Shown here one piece after another: positions 36,499 through 49,765 of a DNA stretch of 64,000 bases; the first letter of the stretch is position 1; each line of letters begins with the position of its first letter. The DNA comes from Emmonsiellopsis sp. PD_33 (taxonomy: Eukaryota; Ascomycota; Eurotiomycetes; Onygenales; Ajellomycetaceae). The notes below the pieces were generated by a model. That model was not told the origin of the DNA. It saw only the letters and a program-made list of their open reading frames with translations, and searched no databases. Location of the stretch: NCBI GenBank assembly GCA_032988165.1, contig JANTQF010000062.1, forward strand, positions 80,369 to 144,368. Direction: 5' to 3'. Made by a program: the position numbers and the translations under genes.

Positions 36499-37800
36499 TT
36501 ATTCTACTAGAGTCTTGATGATAGATGAGATTTCACTATTTATGAGAGTTAGACTATCTGAATTTATAGTAGCTGCAGTGAGCCTAATTTTCAGATTGGA
36601 ATATTTATATAATTTAACCATATATAATATTACTCTACATGGGTGGTTGAGATCCTCCTCAGAGTCATATTCTATAACCTTATAGATATTTTCTTGACCA
36701 GAAGTTTGAACTATGTGAAAAATAATACTATTTAATGCTTTGCAAATGAAATATAAAGATATAGTGATAGAGAGTTTAAATTTGAAGCCTTGATCCTTCA
36801 TCATAGTAAATAAAAGAAGATTAATAGTTAGTTCTAAAGTGTAATAAACATTCTTAATAGTGACATTTTACTATGTAAAAGCTCTATATCTCCTCATGTT
36901 CTCCTGCTCATACTTCTTAGCTTAGATTAGTCAGCCCAACTAATGATATCTACATCACAGAGCTTCCAGAGACTTAGAAGAATCAAGCTTTTTACTATGA
37001 TATTAATGATGCACAGTATTCTTATTACAATTAGTAACATGTCTTGAGTTTCAATGGGTTATCCAAAGAAATGAATCTAATCCTCTGTGAGCCCCCACTG
37101 AGAAACCTACCCCTCATCTTTGATAATAGACTCTATAGGATGTCTGCAAGCCTTACAGTTGAAACCATCTGACTAGCCTACCACCTAACCTCATATATAA
37201 CTAATGATGGTCCTTATATTTACATAGTGAGCTAAGATGTTCTTCAAGTAGTTAAGTATATAATCTCCACTGTGGAATACCTAGAGGCCTCATTGAAGTT
37301 AAATACTTTACTTGCAAGCTAAGTCTGAACTTGCAGTACTAATATAAGAATGAAGAGTTAAGATGCAGTGGAACTTTCAGCATATCTAGTAGATTAAATG
37401 ATTGATAAAGTATCTTTTTAAAGTAACATTAAATGATTTATATATAGTATAAAATCACTACTGAAGGATTCTGACTGCTTAGCTTTCATATAGTTATATA
37501 TACCTCTTATACTCTCATCTGAGTCCTCTAAATCATCACAACAGCCCTTGATTCTATTCTTAACTGAGCAAATAATAATAAACAAGTAGACAACAGCTTT
37601 AGAGACAGAAGCTCTAATGGATAATTCAGAAGGAACTATAATAAATATAGTGATAAATACTCTATATTCTTCTAGTACTTACTTTAAGATCATTTAGAAG
37701 CTAAATTCAATTACTTATTTAAGTAACTCATAACTTAGACTTCTAATATAGAATACTAGGACATTCATAACTACCTTAAAGTTAGCTTAGAATTCAAAAT
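36499..37800 (-). pseudogene. Unassigned decayed frame
   Basis: The minus strand holds an open stretch at 36499-36804 (KDQGFKFKLSITISLYFICK, NIYKVIEYDSEEDLNH, TLINSEISSIIKTLVE) that ends in a clean stop. Upstream, after a few stops, are YEQENMRRYRAFT and, near 37050-37180, SDGFNCKACRHPIESIIKDE followed by SQWGLTED and IHFFG. CKAC could be part of a zinc site. I do not recognise the family. It lies directly left of the interrupted giant hAT and may have been its target. Confidence 0.35.
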
Positions 37801-37954
37801 AAATAAACTCAATTTCTTACTCTTTTTTTCCTCTTTCTTCTGTATCTCTCTCATCTTTCTTTTTACCCTCATTCATAATATCAAACATGAGATTTACTGT
37901 TCAAAATGCTAATGATGACACTCAACTAATAGAAGTTTTATAATGTTAGAGTTC

Positions 37955-37962
37955 ATTCTCTA
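37955..37962. repeat. Predicted left target duplication of outer giant hAT
   Basis: The eight bases before the outer copy's left terminus are attctcta. The matching copy should lie right after the far end, which is outside the window at an estimated 64.9 kb, so this is a prediction. Confidence 0.4.
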
Positions 37963-38293
37963 TAGAGTGCAGATAAGTCTAAGTTAAGTTGATTATATAT
38001 ACTTTCAAGTTGAGTTACTCACAAATCTATAACCTTTTGAGCTAAGTCCAAGCTAAATATATATTCAACTCAACTCAATCTAAGTTGTCAATGAGAACTC
38101 TCAAGCCAAATATTTATTAAATAACATCCAGAATCAATTCAAATAATTCCAAGTTAACTTGAGTTAGTATATGGGGATTATTTTCATTATATTCTAACTA
38201 GTAATCATCCTATCAAACATTCATATTAAAATTTAAAAATTCTAATACTAATAATCAATCTTCCTTTTTCTTCTGAAAATGCCCTTTTATACT

Positions 38294-41200
38294 CTATAGT
38301 GTCTTAGACTTTCTATCTCTTTTTCTCCTCTCTTTTTTCATAGATAGCTTCTCATTCTCACTATTATCCTTCTCTCTCTCATATTTCTCACTAGTCTCTT
38401 GATCCTCACTATTTCTCTGCTCCTCAACTACCAGAAAGACCTCAGCACTATCACATAAGATATCAATTATTTCATTAATCACTGAATTTAAACCTACTTC
38501 ACTACCTTTCATACTCTCATTAATTTAAGCATTTAAATCTCCTTTACTGATCATATTACCCATCACACCATCTACAACATACTTTATCTTAAATGTAAGT
38601 TATTATTCACACATTACATTCTACATATTATTACTCATAACATCCTCTATCTCATCACTACATTATTATTCACAGATCACAGCCTCATCATATATAAATT
38701 ATATAGTATTCTTTATCTTATCTTCTAGTTTTCCTCTGCACTTTATAGTCTCCATCTCATTCTTCACAACATTCTCTATATTCTTATTAGAAGGTTATCT
38801 CTAGACAATCATTATCATTATAATACTCTCAGGCTCACAAGGTTGTTATCTGTGGACAACATTTTACTCACACTATGATTTTCAAGTCTTCTTAAGGGTA
38901 TCCCTCAGTACAAGTAATATTAGTATCCTACTGATTTTCTTGTAGAGCTCTTTCCCCCACATCAATAAATTAGATATCTTAAGATTTAAAGTAGCTAGAT
39001 TCCTCTATTCTGATTAGTCTTTCCCTCACCCCATGAGAACATTCAAATAATTGATAGCTCTCTCTACCAATTCATCTATCTAGCCTATCTGGCCACCTAA
39101 TTGTGCAGAGATGTCAGAGATTACTTTTCTCATAAAATTTGCACATCAGTATCATTGAAATGTATGATTAATAGTTAGTACCTATATATAAATATCTCTT
39201 TTCTGACCCAGGCAATGCATGCATGCTATAGTTTGAAACATCATATTCAAATTATGTAGTAACTCAATCAAAATCATTGTCTGACACCTACTTAGCTATA
39301 GGTTAGCACTAAATCCCCCCACATAATTAGTCATAATTAACACTTTGGTCCTCCTCAACTCCTCATTATTAAAGTTATTAATAATCACATCTTATTTTTT
39401 CTATATTATACTTCCCCTTAATCATATTATCTCCATACTAAAATTAGAGCACATCATGGATGCTAGCCACACAGTATTTAGTTCATAAGTAAATAATGCT
39501 ACCTTTTCCTTGCTAATCTCACACATTTTATATAACACTTTTATTAAATAACAAGCAATAGGAGACATACACATCAACTCTATATGCCTGTTAAAACAAG
39601 TTAATGAAATGACATAATAGTAGGTATCAGCTAGATAATAATAATATAGAAAGAACAACAGCCCAAAATCTAGCTAGAAAGTCAAGTTTTTGAGAGTAAT
39701 TACTCTTATCTTCTTTAACCCTATATATTTATGAAACTCTAAGATTTTTGAAAATAGCAATGTAACCTGCAAAGCACATACTCTTATACTGTTCTGAATG
39801 GGAATATTAGTACTATTATTAAATATACTCAGTATTAATAATTGTTTTATATATTTAAGGTGAAATGTATAATACTCAAGTTACTTCTGTGAGCTCATTT
39901 GGAGCATCACAGTATTGATGTGTTTTAGAGGAATGATCTTCCCAATCCACTAACCATTAATCACAGTCTGTTATAATTTTTAAATTAGTATTATTTTCAA
40001 AAGCTTCAGAATAACAACAGCTACAGTGTCAGGTTCTATGTGTCTGTTAGTTGAAAGTCACTATATGTAAAGTGGATTAAATAGTTCTAATTTCTCTTCC
40101 TCTGATGACACTGATTGAAACTTATTAATAGTTAGGCACTTAAGAAACTTCTTGAGATCTGGATAATGCATCTAGAGGTCAGTCAGATAAAATAAATGCA
40201 TATAGCTATAGAAATTACAAGTCTTATTTAACAGTGAGGTAGCTGACACCATCTAGAGAAAGTCCAGCTTAAATAACTTCACTATGCATAAAATCCCAGA
40301 GGATAGATGATAGAGGTAATGCCTCTCATCAATAATCACTCTATACATATAACCTGGGAATTTCAAATAGTATGTGGTAATATACTTATTTTATGTAGTT
40401 ATCTCTTCAATTAGTAGTAGATCTTCAGTTTCAGGGGCAGTAAGGCAGAAGTTCTTATTATTCACAGATAAAGAGTTAAATGTTAATAACTTATTATCTA
40501 TAAATAATAAGAACTTATTATTAATAATCTTCTATTTCTTATATATTTCCTTTTATTCTAAATGTAAATCTATAGAAAGAACATTCAATTCATTATTATT
40601 TATTATAATATCTCACTTCTTTATCATCTTGGCCTCAATAAAATACTTTCAGAATATAAAATGCAATATGACAAACACCATCCAATCAGAATCAGTAGTT
40701 TTATACTTATAGAGCTGAGATTTCTCTAGATGTATTAATGCCTCTATCATTGCTATCTTCAAGATGTAATGTGAAGAGAATATTAAATTATTTCCACAGT
40801 AAAATAATTCTATAAATTATAAAGATAATGAATGCAGAAAAAATCTACTATAATTACTTTACTATAATTAAGTAGTAACTGGCAGAATCATTATAATAGT
40901 CAGCCTGGCTAGTTCTTTGCCATTCAGAACACTAACATCTCATACCTTCAAAATAAAAGATAATATGATTAATATCTTTCTGAGACCTATAATGTCTGCT
41001 AGAATTCTAATGTATAGAGCTAGCTTATCATCTTAAATCTTTTAAAAACTTTTACTTTTCATCTCAAATATCACTATCACACTATTAACCTGATGAGGAT
41101 GCAGCTTTACAGACTATAATATATTTAAAGTTAACATTTAATTTTCCTCTATACTTAACATCATTAACATATTGGTAATCATAGATGTGTTATAGCAGAC

Positions 41201-42508
41201 ATGAGATAACTCTCTTATTATTGCATAATTAACTTTATTATATGCATATGGTGTCTTAATTACCTTCTTATTCATTATATTATTCATTATGATCTTAATG
41301 ATATTCAACACTTTCTAATCTAAATTTTGTAGAGATAATGAGCTTTTCATCTAATAGTCCTCCTTAGTCATTGTGTGCTTGATTGCATACATATATAGCT
41401 CACACTTTTAGTGGTGTGTTATTAGTGCAAGTTTCACTTGTGAGTTCATTTTGAATATATTCTCCTCAGACTTATTATCCTCAGATAATAAATTAATTAT
41501 CTTAAGAGAGTTAGTTGCATCATCAACTCTCTCTTCATTATTAAAGGGTAAATCTCAGTCAAAACTGAGATTATCTGCATTATTTAAAGCCTTAATGAGT
41601 CCTTGCACAGAGTTATCCTGTTTCTTGGGGAGAAACTCATTAATATATGTTACTAGCTTGACTGTATTGTTTTAAACTCAAGTTTTATTTAATATTACTA
41701 ATTACTTGTTTTACTTTTATTCTACATGAATATAAATCTAACAACATAAAAGTATATAGACCCTATGAAAATCCTTCAAGTTTGATAATATAGCCTTAGC
41801 TTCAATATTCAGCACATAGCAATGAAAGAACTGGTCTTCATTCTGATTGAGTACATGAAGATAGATATTAATGATTGTTAGAAATGCATAGTATTTCATA
41901 ATATTTATTTTAATGATATTAAATAAGTTTTAAACTATCTACTAGTTAATTTTCATTATTGAGAAGACTAAGATTTATATAACATCTGGTATCATGTGAA
42001 TTAACTCAAAAAACTTTAGTAGAGATAGCATTATAGGGTCTTTCACTCCTTATTTTATTAATCCTGATAGGGTCATCCAGCTGTTCCCATGCAGTGCAAC
42101 ATACTCCTCAAATAATAATTAATTTTTTGTGAAGAGTAAATAAAGAGTATTTATATTAGAATAGTTCTTCAAGTAACCAGCTATAAATCCTTAATCTCTG
42201 TAAAATTCAGTGCATTTAAGTTCAAACTCAAAGCAGTAAATCCCTTTCAGAAGGAAATCACAGGCTCACTTAACATCTTTAGTAGTAATTATTATCTTAG
42301 CTTTCTTCTTTCTTAGTACTCTTTTGCCTGCATTTTCATTGAGCTGCATAGTGGATGTCTTCTAAGTTATTATCATTTTAGATGCTGAAATAGAGACTTG
42401 TTAGATGTTGACTCCTTCAAGAGGTAGAAATAACTGACCTGTGTCAGGAAGCTTTAGATTTATATTAGAAGGCTTTAGATTTATATTAGGAGACTTTAGA
42501 GGATTCAT
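38294..42508 (-). pseudogene. SNF2-family helicase, outer giant hAT copy
   Basis: Inverted second copy of the SNF2 gene of the inner element. The start ATGAATCCTCTAAAG is at 42508 and the stop at 38294. Both ends and the two best open pieces (38294-38512 and 39422-39658) are in the same frame, so about 1,405 codons decayed by point changes without net frameshift. It is about 24 bases longer than the inner copy, plausibly from the repeated ttagatttatatta block near 42450-42490. More stops are present than in the inner copy. The C-terminal part (GLNSVINEIIDILCDSAEVF, then Lys/Glu-rich) matches the inner copy closely. Function is as for the inner copy. Inactive. Confidence 0.8.
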
Positions 42509-42519
42509 TATTTAAGACT

Positions 42520-43511
42520 GATATTTAAAATAGTTAGTTAATATTTATTTCAAGAGGCAGTTCATTAAGAGAGGTTATTATTTATAAATAATAATTACAT
42601 TAAAAATGTAGTTATCTGTGAATAATAATATAGAGATGTCCAGTATAAAATGTTATCTGCAGATAATAGATGTAGTAAAAATATTACTCTAGTAGTAATA
42701 TCAGTGTCTCTATATATCTAATCCCTACAGTTTATTGAGATTGCAAAGGGTTCTGAGATTGAAGTTATTATTTATATCCAATAAAAATTTACTATTAGTT
42801 TAGAGTTAAATGCTTACCTAAAGGGTAAAGTGAAGAGCATTATGAAGGATCAAGAATATAGTAGAGGACACTAGATAGATAGTTTCATTAGTAACTTTAT
42901 TTACCAGCTAAAATACATGAGAAACTAAGAGATTAGAGAAGGCTACTTACTCTCTTTGCTCATGCAATCTCATGGAATCCACTGTCCATAACTAATAGGC
43001 ATGGCAAAGTGAGTTTATCATGCAGCTAAAACTGGCTCATGTAAAGCTTATTTTACCAAGTCATATCACAACTAGCTCAGTTCCCTGACAGCAAAGTGAG
43101 GGAGAGTATTAAATGTAACAGAACTGTTGAGAAGAGGAAAGTATATTAACTAATATAAATATAAAAACTTATCTATTAGAGATGAGCATATAGATGTTAG
43201 CAACTTAACAGTAAGAATATTATAGAGTGTAAGAGTAAGAAGAGAAAGAAAGAGATCTTTAACTCTTAAGACTCAGTCTAACTCAATTTAGTATAGTAAT
43301 ATAAATAAGAAATACAGCTAGATCTAATAGAGTTAGTTTACTAAGAAACTTTATATTCCTCATTTAGAGATAATAAGCTCTAGTTGCATTCTTATCATAT
43401 TTAGAATAGTCTGATTTATCTTTATCTATAAATAATAAAGCTATCTAATTAGTCTCATGTTGCTTTCAGTACTTATCTCCTCAATCAATAATAAGTATAT
43501 TTTAGTGTCCT
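42520..43511. other. Outer giant hAT: intergenic part with palindromes
   Basis: Upstream side of the outer SNF2 gene. Three palindrome copies stand near 42580, 42610 and 42650 with the same spacing as three copies at 52287-52375 of the inner element. Between 43380 and 43511 another copy precedes the insertion site. No gene is seen. Confidence 0.6.
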
Positions 43512-43519
43512 TTTTCTGC
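43512..43519. repeat. Left 8-bp target duplication of inner giant hAT
   Basis: ttttctgc, exactly repeated at 56970-56977. The unoccupied form of this target survives (as its complement) at 51425-51432 in the inner element. Confidence 0.95.
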
Positions 43520-43690
43520 TAGAGTGCAGACAAGGCTGAGTAATTCCAAGTCAAAAACTTGACTTGGACTTGAAATTATTCACCTCAATTTGCCCCAAGC
43601 ACCTGCCATTATGACTTGGCTTAACTCACACTGTGTATTTCTTCAACTTGAGTAATCTCCAAATTACTTGGAGAATCAGAACCTTCAGGT
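43520..43690. repeat. Left terminal and subterminal repeats of hAT-E
   Basis: Terminal repeat at 43520, then closely spaced direct and inverted copies of a cttgacttgg/ccaagtc motif (near 43546-43690), several overlapping. The right end has a related set based on gagttgagtt. These are typical of hAT subterminal binding regions. Confidence 0.7.
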
Positions 43691-44329
43691 AAATTTCCCA
43701 ATTAGATTAGCCTGAACAGTCATGTGACATTTATGCCCTGAATATCTGTTGCACATTTTTTTAATGCATTACTCTTATATATTGAAAAAGTAAATAGCTG
43801 CAAATCAAAAACCAAAAACTGCATTCTATAACCTAGTGTCTGTATATATATAATGAAGTAGATCATCTTAACTAACCCCCCTTTCTATCTTAATATATAT
43901 TGTTGTTCATGGATAATAATATTAATTACTGCTCTTCTTGTTCAGCACAATATCTGATGCCCTCTTCTTTTATATGTTCTGTAGCCACTGGTTGCCTTGT
44001 TTTTTCACAGCCTCTACTTCACACCTCTCAGCTGCTTCTCTTCACAATTCTTTTCCTAAGAAATTCAGGCCATCAAACACTCAAGATCCTCTTTCACATA
44101 CAGGCTGGCTTAAACTGAGTGAACTTCAGAGGGTTAATGTATCACCAGGAAGATGTTAGGGTGCTAATGCATTACTGGGGAGACATCAAGGGGTTGATGC
44201 ATTATTAGGGAGTGTGGAAGTCACTAGATATCTAGTTGCTATAGGTTGCCTTGATGTGGAACTATCATTTAATCTGGTTGAAATTCATTTTGGTGAAGGC
44301 TCTTGATCTTTATTATTTTGTTACTACCT

Positions 44330-46960
44330 TCTCCTTGAATTGTCTGAAACTACATCATCTTCAGACTCATCATCTTCAGCACTTTATGACATATTAATAT
44401 CAGTACCTTCATCCTCTGTATCACTAATTACATCTACCTTACTCAAGGCCAAGTTATTATTCTCCTCATCTTCATCAAACTCATCATCTATTACCTCATC
44501 CTCTTCAGCCAACTTGCTCTTCTTCTCACTCAGGGTGATTCAATCTAAGCACATCTTCAGCATCAGAGTCCACAAGGTTGATGGCTTAAGATGACTGTAG
44601 TAGTAATAATAGATATTATGAGCTACATTGAAGAGTCATTCTACACCAACAGTTAAACTAGGTACTGAAAGATAGTCTTAAACCATCTGTGCTAGAATAG
44701 GATACTGTGAATGATGTTCCTTCCAGTACAGCAAGTAGTTATATTTCTCACTTGGCCCTATACTAATATTTAGTACATCACATGAATATGAATAGATACC
44801 CCATGCATGAGAGTAGTAAACTAATCTTGGTTTAGATACTTCTTTACCTCATTCCTCCCACTGGCTCCAGCCAAGGCAGTGCTGTTGGGCACATTACTGA
44901 AGACTAAGTCAAAAAGATTATTTGATTGCCTCATTTATTGCCTAGGCTGCTGTTGTGATGTGTCTTTACCAGACAATTTGAACATATATTTATTGTACAC
45001 TTCTTGGAAATGATTTTAGTACTTTTCTTACCATTTATAGTCATTATTATCTCAACTTTCTTGACTGAAGAGCTTTAATTTCTGATTTGGAGATAGAATT
45101 ATTGTAATAGCATAGAGATACTCATGCTTCTTTTTCATGTCTGTGTAGTATTTAACCAACTTCTTATGGCATTTACACAAGGCATCATACATTAAGTGCT
45201 TCCAGTGCAAACACTTTCTCTCCAATGCCACTTTGTAATGGTCAATATGATTGAACAGGTTCTCATACAGCTAGAGTACTATAGGGAGGGTCAGGATTAT
45301 TACTATAGAAAGTACAGTCATATATTTAGCAAAAGATTTTATGAGCTCAATTAAATACTCAACTGACTACCACTCATTCCTGTCTAGCCTAAATTCAGCT
45401 TGTCAATTGATATCTCCAACATACCTATCTATATAGACTCTGAGTCTAAGTGTGTGACATAGCATATGAAAAGTTGAATTCCATTAAGTAGTCACATTCA
45501 TCATTAGTAACTTTGGCACTTCACCTATCCCATTCATACCAGACTGTTGGATATCACAAAATACTTATTTGCACTGTAGACTCACATTGACATATCAAGT
45601 TAATAGATAGATCTAGTGAAACAGAGTCAGCAGCAATCATTCAGTGTTATTGTCCACAGACAATAAAAATGTAGTAGAAAATCACATTGTCTGTAAATAA
45701 CATTTCAAAGTAACAGCAAGCTCATCTTTGTCAGTATCTGAGGGATACTCTGCATCTATATGAGGTTAGATAATATAGAATCATCTCAATCCTGAGTTAT
45801 TCTATCATTTTCTAAGTCAACCTTCATTGAGTCTAGAAGTTCCTTCATGACCAGCTGAATTACATGAGCCAGGCATGAAATCTTAATATATTACTCAATG
45901 TGTGTTAATGAATTCAGTGTTCATATTGCTGTGTTCAGACTTGCAATAAGTGTTGTATTATTACTCACATTGTCTGTTATCACACTAAATATTTACTCCT
46001 TAATACCATACATCTTCATAATGTTCATTGTAATATCAGATAGCTCTCTCCTACTGTGCCCAGTTTCAATGTGTTTAAATCTCAGTATGAGTTCCTGGAA
46101 CTTCTAATTGCAGTTAATAAAGTATACTGCCACTACCATAAATGCATCATTGAATGGGCTGGTCCAGCCATCAAGGGCAAGGGAGACATAACCCTCAGCA
46201 GATATACAATTAAGAATCTATTAGAAGCCCTCTTTCATAAGCTTGTCAGCAATCTTTGGGATATATAATGCACTAGGTATGGTCACACTGGGTCACAACA
46301 TTTAAATCATTTGGTGGAAGTAAAAGTTATTCACAAAACAAAAGGGTAATCATGCAGAGACTAAAACCTCTATTAGAGTTTGCCAGAATTTCTTCTCAGT
46401 GAATTCAATATTATCTGTGCTACTATCCCCAATCATGTTGGTCTTATACAGTTAACTGAAGCTCTGAAACTCCTACTATAGCCTTAGGAACAAAAAGGAT
46501 GCTTATTATTATCTATTATGATGTTCTTCTTTGTGATGTCACTAAATCAATATTCTCTATACCTTGAAACCTTGCCTACCTCTGACAGTATTAGCTCTTT
46601 TTGATATGGTTGTTCATTGTTGTTATTATCCCACCCTTTAGTAATGAGTGGGCAAAATATTTGTTACAGTGTTTACATGACATTATAGATTCTCCATCTG
46701 TTGCTATGATGTCCTCTTGGAAGAACTACCACACTTTTACCATACATCACATGGAATCCCAGGTGAAGGGCTTTGAACCCCTAGAGTGCTCAGCCCATTT
46801 TGTTGATCTCCACCATTGTTCAAAAACCTTGAGATTTAAATGTTTTACCTCTAAATAAATTATAAACTGATTGTCACAATCAATTCATTCCAGTAAAGGA
46901 GGAACAGATGCACTAATTCATGATGATATTGATAGATTAACATCACTTAAGTTATTAATA
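44330..46960 (-). pseudogene. hAT transposase of hAT-E, decayed
   Basis: The minus strand reads as a hAT transposase. A BED-type zinc finger lies near 46600-46800. In the outer copy it reads as a Trp-rich start, then a CKHC site in which both Cys are now Tyr, and NNHIKKS. The catalytic region follows near 45880-46090: RELSDITMNIMKMYGIKE, VITDNVSNNTTLIASLN, ISCLAHVIQLVMKELL. The C-terminal dimerisation block lies near 44580-44720 (ISVE, LFNVAHNIYYYY, HLKP), then an acidic Ser/Glu-rich tail. An intron containing two palindrome copies lies near 45600-45720. The outer-copy transposase, on the plus strand at 61.5-64 kb, confirms the frame. Stops disable it. Confidence 0.82.
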
Positions 46961-46979
46961 GGGAGTTGTGACTATGAGA

Positions 46980-48150
46980 AAAAGGTGGAATCAAAGCTTT
47001 GACTCATTTTTCTGTGATTATAATAGAAAGGTGCAAGAAGTAGATACTAGACTTAGAAAATAATGAGGAATAAATAACCTTTAATATTAAAATTTTTTCA
47101 AGATAACAATGAGAAGAATGAGATAATTCCAGGGGAAGTTCCAGACTCTCTGAATCTTCTTAGGTAGTCATCTAAAAAATTCTTTTCATCAGCATGGTAA
47201 GCTAATACCCACCCTTTATGAATACATTTGAATTATTAGATATATAACCATGTCCTGATCCACATTATCAACTGTAATTATAGTTAGTATCCACTAAAGA
47301 ATTATCAGAGGATAGGTGCTTTTAGTGCTTATAAAGGCTACACTTTGTACTTTCACCCCTGAAATAGTAATTTCCACATGCTCCACCACTGGCAGATATG
47401 TCATTCAGCAAATCATGTGACACAAGATAATCTTTGAATGGCCCAGATCCTTCAGCACACTAGATACATGGGTACTGTGGGGTAAGCCCTCAAGTCTGAA
47501 TGATCACTACATTCTGAGCTGATTCTTAATATGAATCAATAAACTGTGATATATCTCCAACCCAGTACAATGAGTATGAAATTAAATATTTACTAAGGCT
47601 CTCTACTGTATCTATATTTGATTGCACATAGAAAGACTGGTCAACAACTAGATCCTTTGAAGTTGAATCTTTACATAGCACCCATTCAAGTATCTTAATG
47701 GTAGGTGAGACTTAGACTCCTGCAATTTTCTAGTGTCAGTGGAGATCATCAAAGTACAACACATTATATATAGTACTTATGTGGAATCACATCATCTGCA
47801 ATCTGAAGCCTCTGGCCAAAGACATCATACAATGTAATATCATGAATCTGACTGTAGTTGATCCATTCTCCTACATTCAGAGCCTTTCTTTAATGTTGGG
47901 GTGACCATCCATGAGGATACTGAATGCAGTCCATACAGTCATTGAATCTCTCAACTGAATTGACTAATGTAGCATTCTTCTGGAAGCAAGGTAGACCAGA
48001 AGGAATTAGCCTGGGCTGACATGAATTGAAAAGCTTAAGCAGAGTGAGTGTGTGGGGTTTAGCATCTTAATCAGCTTGCTGTACATCAGTTTGTTATGTT
48101 GGAGTCTGAAGCCTCTATACTATGGTCACTGAAGGTAAATTTGGACTTTG
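46980..48150 (-). pseudogene. Unassigned frame with GPF/Cys motif in hAT-E
   Basis: Both copies of the element keep a readable minus-strand (inner) frame here. It contains FNDCMDCIQYPHGW, ALNVGEWINYSQIHDITLYDVF, RLQIADDVIPHKYYI and DQSFYVQSNIDTVESLSKYL. The clearest piece is near 47365-47470: PCI-C, GSGPFKDYLVS, SGGACGNYYFRGE, CSLYKH. This resembles a small Cys-rich module I remember in fungal proteins (C-x2-C, GPF, GACANC, CSL, possibly DUF3716), unverified. It lies between transposase and actin on the same strand. It could be an additional element protein or another captured gene. Function unknown. Confidence 0.45.
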
Positions 48151-48505
48151 ATGTCTCATTGGAAAAGAAGGTTGATTGCTTTTGAGCTGACAAGGTCCAC
48201 AGCAGGTGAAGAAAAATAATGATGATGTGGCAACAATTAGAGGCAAGTTTGGAAATTGAACAACTAGTTATCTTTATGATAAACTTATGTAATGGAGCTG
48301 ATAACCTCAGCTAACTAGCTAATATAATCTTCTCTACTAATCAAATTAACAACTATTAATATCTACTGGAGAGTAAGTTATGTAATAGCCATACAAGATG
48401 ATGAATCAATCACTTCACAATTAGAAGGAATAGGTTTTTAGCAAGCATATTATTATCCACAGACAACTGGGTTAGTAGTCAGCTAAATGTTGTCCAAGAA
48501 CAACA
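48151..48505. other. Short spacer with a palindrome copy
   Basis: AT-rich spacer between the Cys-motif frame and the actin stop. It contains one clear palindrome, ttatccacagacaa at 48453-48466, and a weaker one (gttgtccaagaacaac) near 48490. No gene seen. Confidence 0.55.
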
Positions 48506-48509
48506 AACA

Positions 48510-49765
48510 CTATAATAAGCACTTGCAGTGGATAATGGAAGGTCCTGACTCATCATATTCCTGCCTGGAGATCCACATCTACTGAAAGATTGAGAGGGAG
48601 GTCAAGATGGAACCATCAATCCATATAGAGTATTTATGTTCAGGGGAAGCAATGATCTTAACCTTCATCAATGAGGGAATAAGGGTAGTAATCTCCTTCT
48701 ATATATGGTTGGAGATATCAGGGTACATGGTAGTACCATCAGACTAGTAGTTATCAGCAACATCTTAACATAAAGAAAAGAGAAATACATACTATAACAA
48801 TGTTGTTGTAAAGATCCTTTCAGATGTCAATATCACACTTCATGATAGTATTGTAGGTGGTGATATGGATACTGCTGCTGTCAAGACTCAGTATACTAGG
48901 CTGGAAAAGAGTCTCAGGGGCACAGAACCACTCATTACCAATGATGATGATCTGGCTGTCAGGAAGCTCATAGGATTTCTTCAAACTAGAGCTCTAGGAA
49001 GCAGTCTAAATTTCCTACTGGAAGTTGAGGGCAACATTTATAGCTTCTTCTTGATGTCACAGACAATTTCATGCTCAGTAGTGGTGGAGAAGCTGTAACC
49101 ATGCTTGGTAAGAATCTTTATAAGATAATTTATCAGCTCACAACCAGCCATATCAATATGGGAGATGGCATGGGGGAGGGCAAAACCCTTGTAGATGGGC
49201 ACAACATGAGTGACACTATCATTAGAGTCAAGTATGATATCAGTGGTGCAGCTGGAAGCATATAGAGAGAGCACAGCCAGAATGGAGATATAGAAGGTGG
49301 GGGTGTTGAAGGTTTCAAAGATGATTTAGATTATCTTCTCATGATTGGACTTGAGGTTGATAGGAGCCTCAATCAACAGAATAGCATGCTTCTCTGGCAT
49401 GACACAGAGTTTATTGTAGAAAGTGTGATGCTAGATTTTCTTCATATTATCTCAGTTTATGATGATATCATGCTCAATGAAATAAGTTATCTCAGGATAA
49501 GGATATCATGCTTTAATTGTGCCTCATTACTAATATAGGAGTCTTTCTGGCTCATACCAATCATGATACTAGATGCTGTCAGTCATGGATCTAACCTTGA
49601 CATACACAGAGGAATATTTACCCATAATGGCAAGGACAACTGACAATCAAAGCTAGTGGAGGTTAGTAGCAGGAAACAGACATGAGAATGTTAGGAGACT
49701 TACAGAAAACAGCTCAGGGAGCATCATCACCAGTGAAATCAGCCTTACACATACTAGATCCATAG
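48510..49765 (-). pseudogene. Captured actin gene with introns (hAT-E cargo)
   Basis: Actin is both a cytoskeletal protein and a subunit of INO80/SWR1-type remodellers. On the minus strand the sequence runs from GSSMCKADFTGDDAP (49760) through [37 protein letters not shown] and [19 protein letters not shown] to [15 protein letters not shown]. It continues with [55 protein letters not shown] and ISRQEYDESGPSIIHCKCLL (stop at 48510). These are near-canonical actin blocks in order. At least three GT-AG introns remain (near 49675-49725, 49590-49645 and 48770-48800), so it was captured as genomic DNA, not as a retrocopy. A shared frameshift after DILILR and many stops disable it. The first few residues of actin are missing. 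Confidence 0.9.

Larger units (their letters stand above)
37963..43519 (-). mobile_element. Giant hAT, outer copy, left part (interrupted)
   Basis: Begins with the terminal repeat tagagtgcagataag, a transition variant of the inner copy's tagagtgcagacaag. The whole segment is the reverse complement of 51425-56969 in the inner copy, with differences mostly transitions. It carries the SNF2 frame on the minus strand and the same palindromes (for example near 38845, 40490, 41480, 42595 and 42650). It ends at the insertion point, where TTTTCTGC is duplicated. The rest of this copy resumes at 56970. Confidence 0.92.

Noticed and set aside
40374..40712. Open frame of 112 codons on the plus strand
   Set aside because: It is antisense to the SNF2 frame of the outer copy. 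The inner copy's counterpart shows the coding strand is the other one.
46056..46858. Plus-strand frames over the inner transposase
   Set aside because: They are complements of the hAT transposase, whose motifs are on the minus strand.
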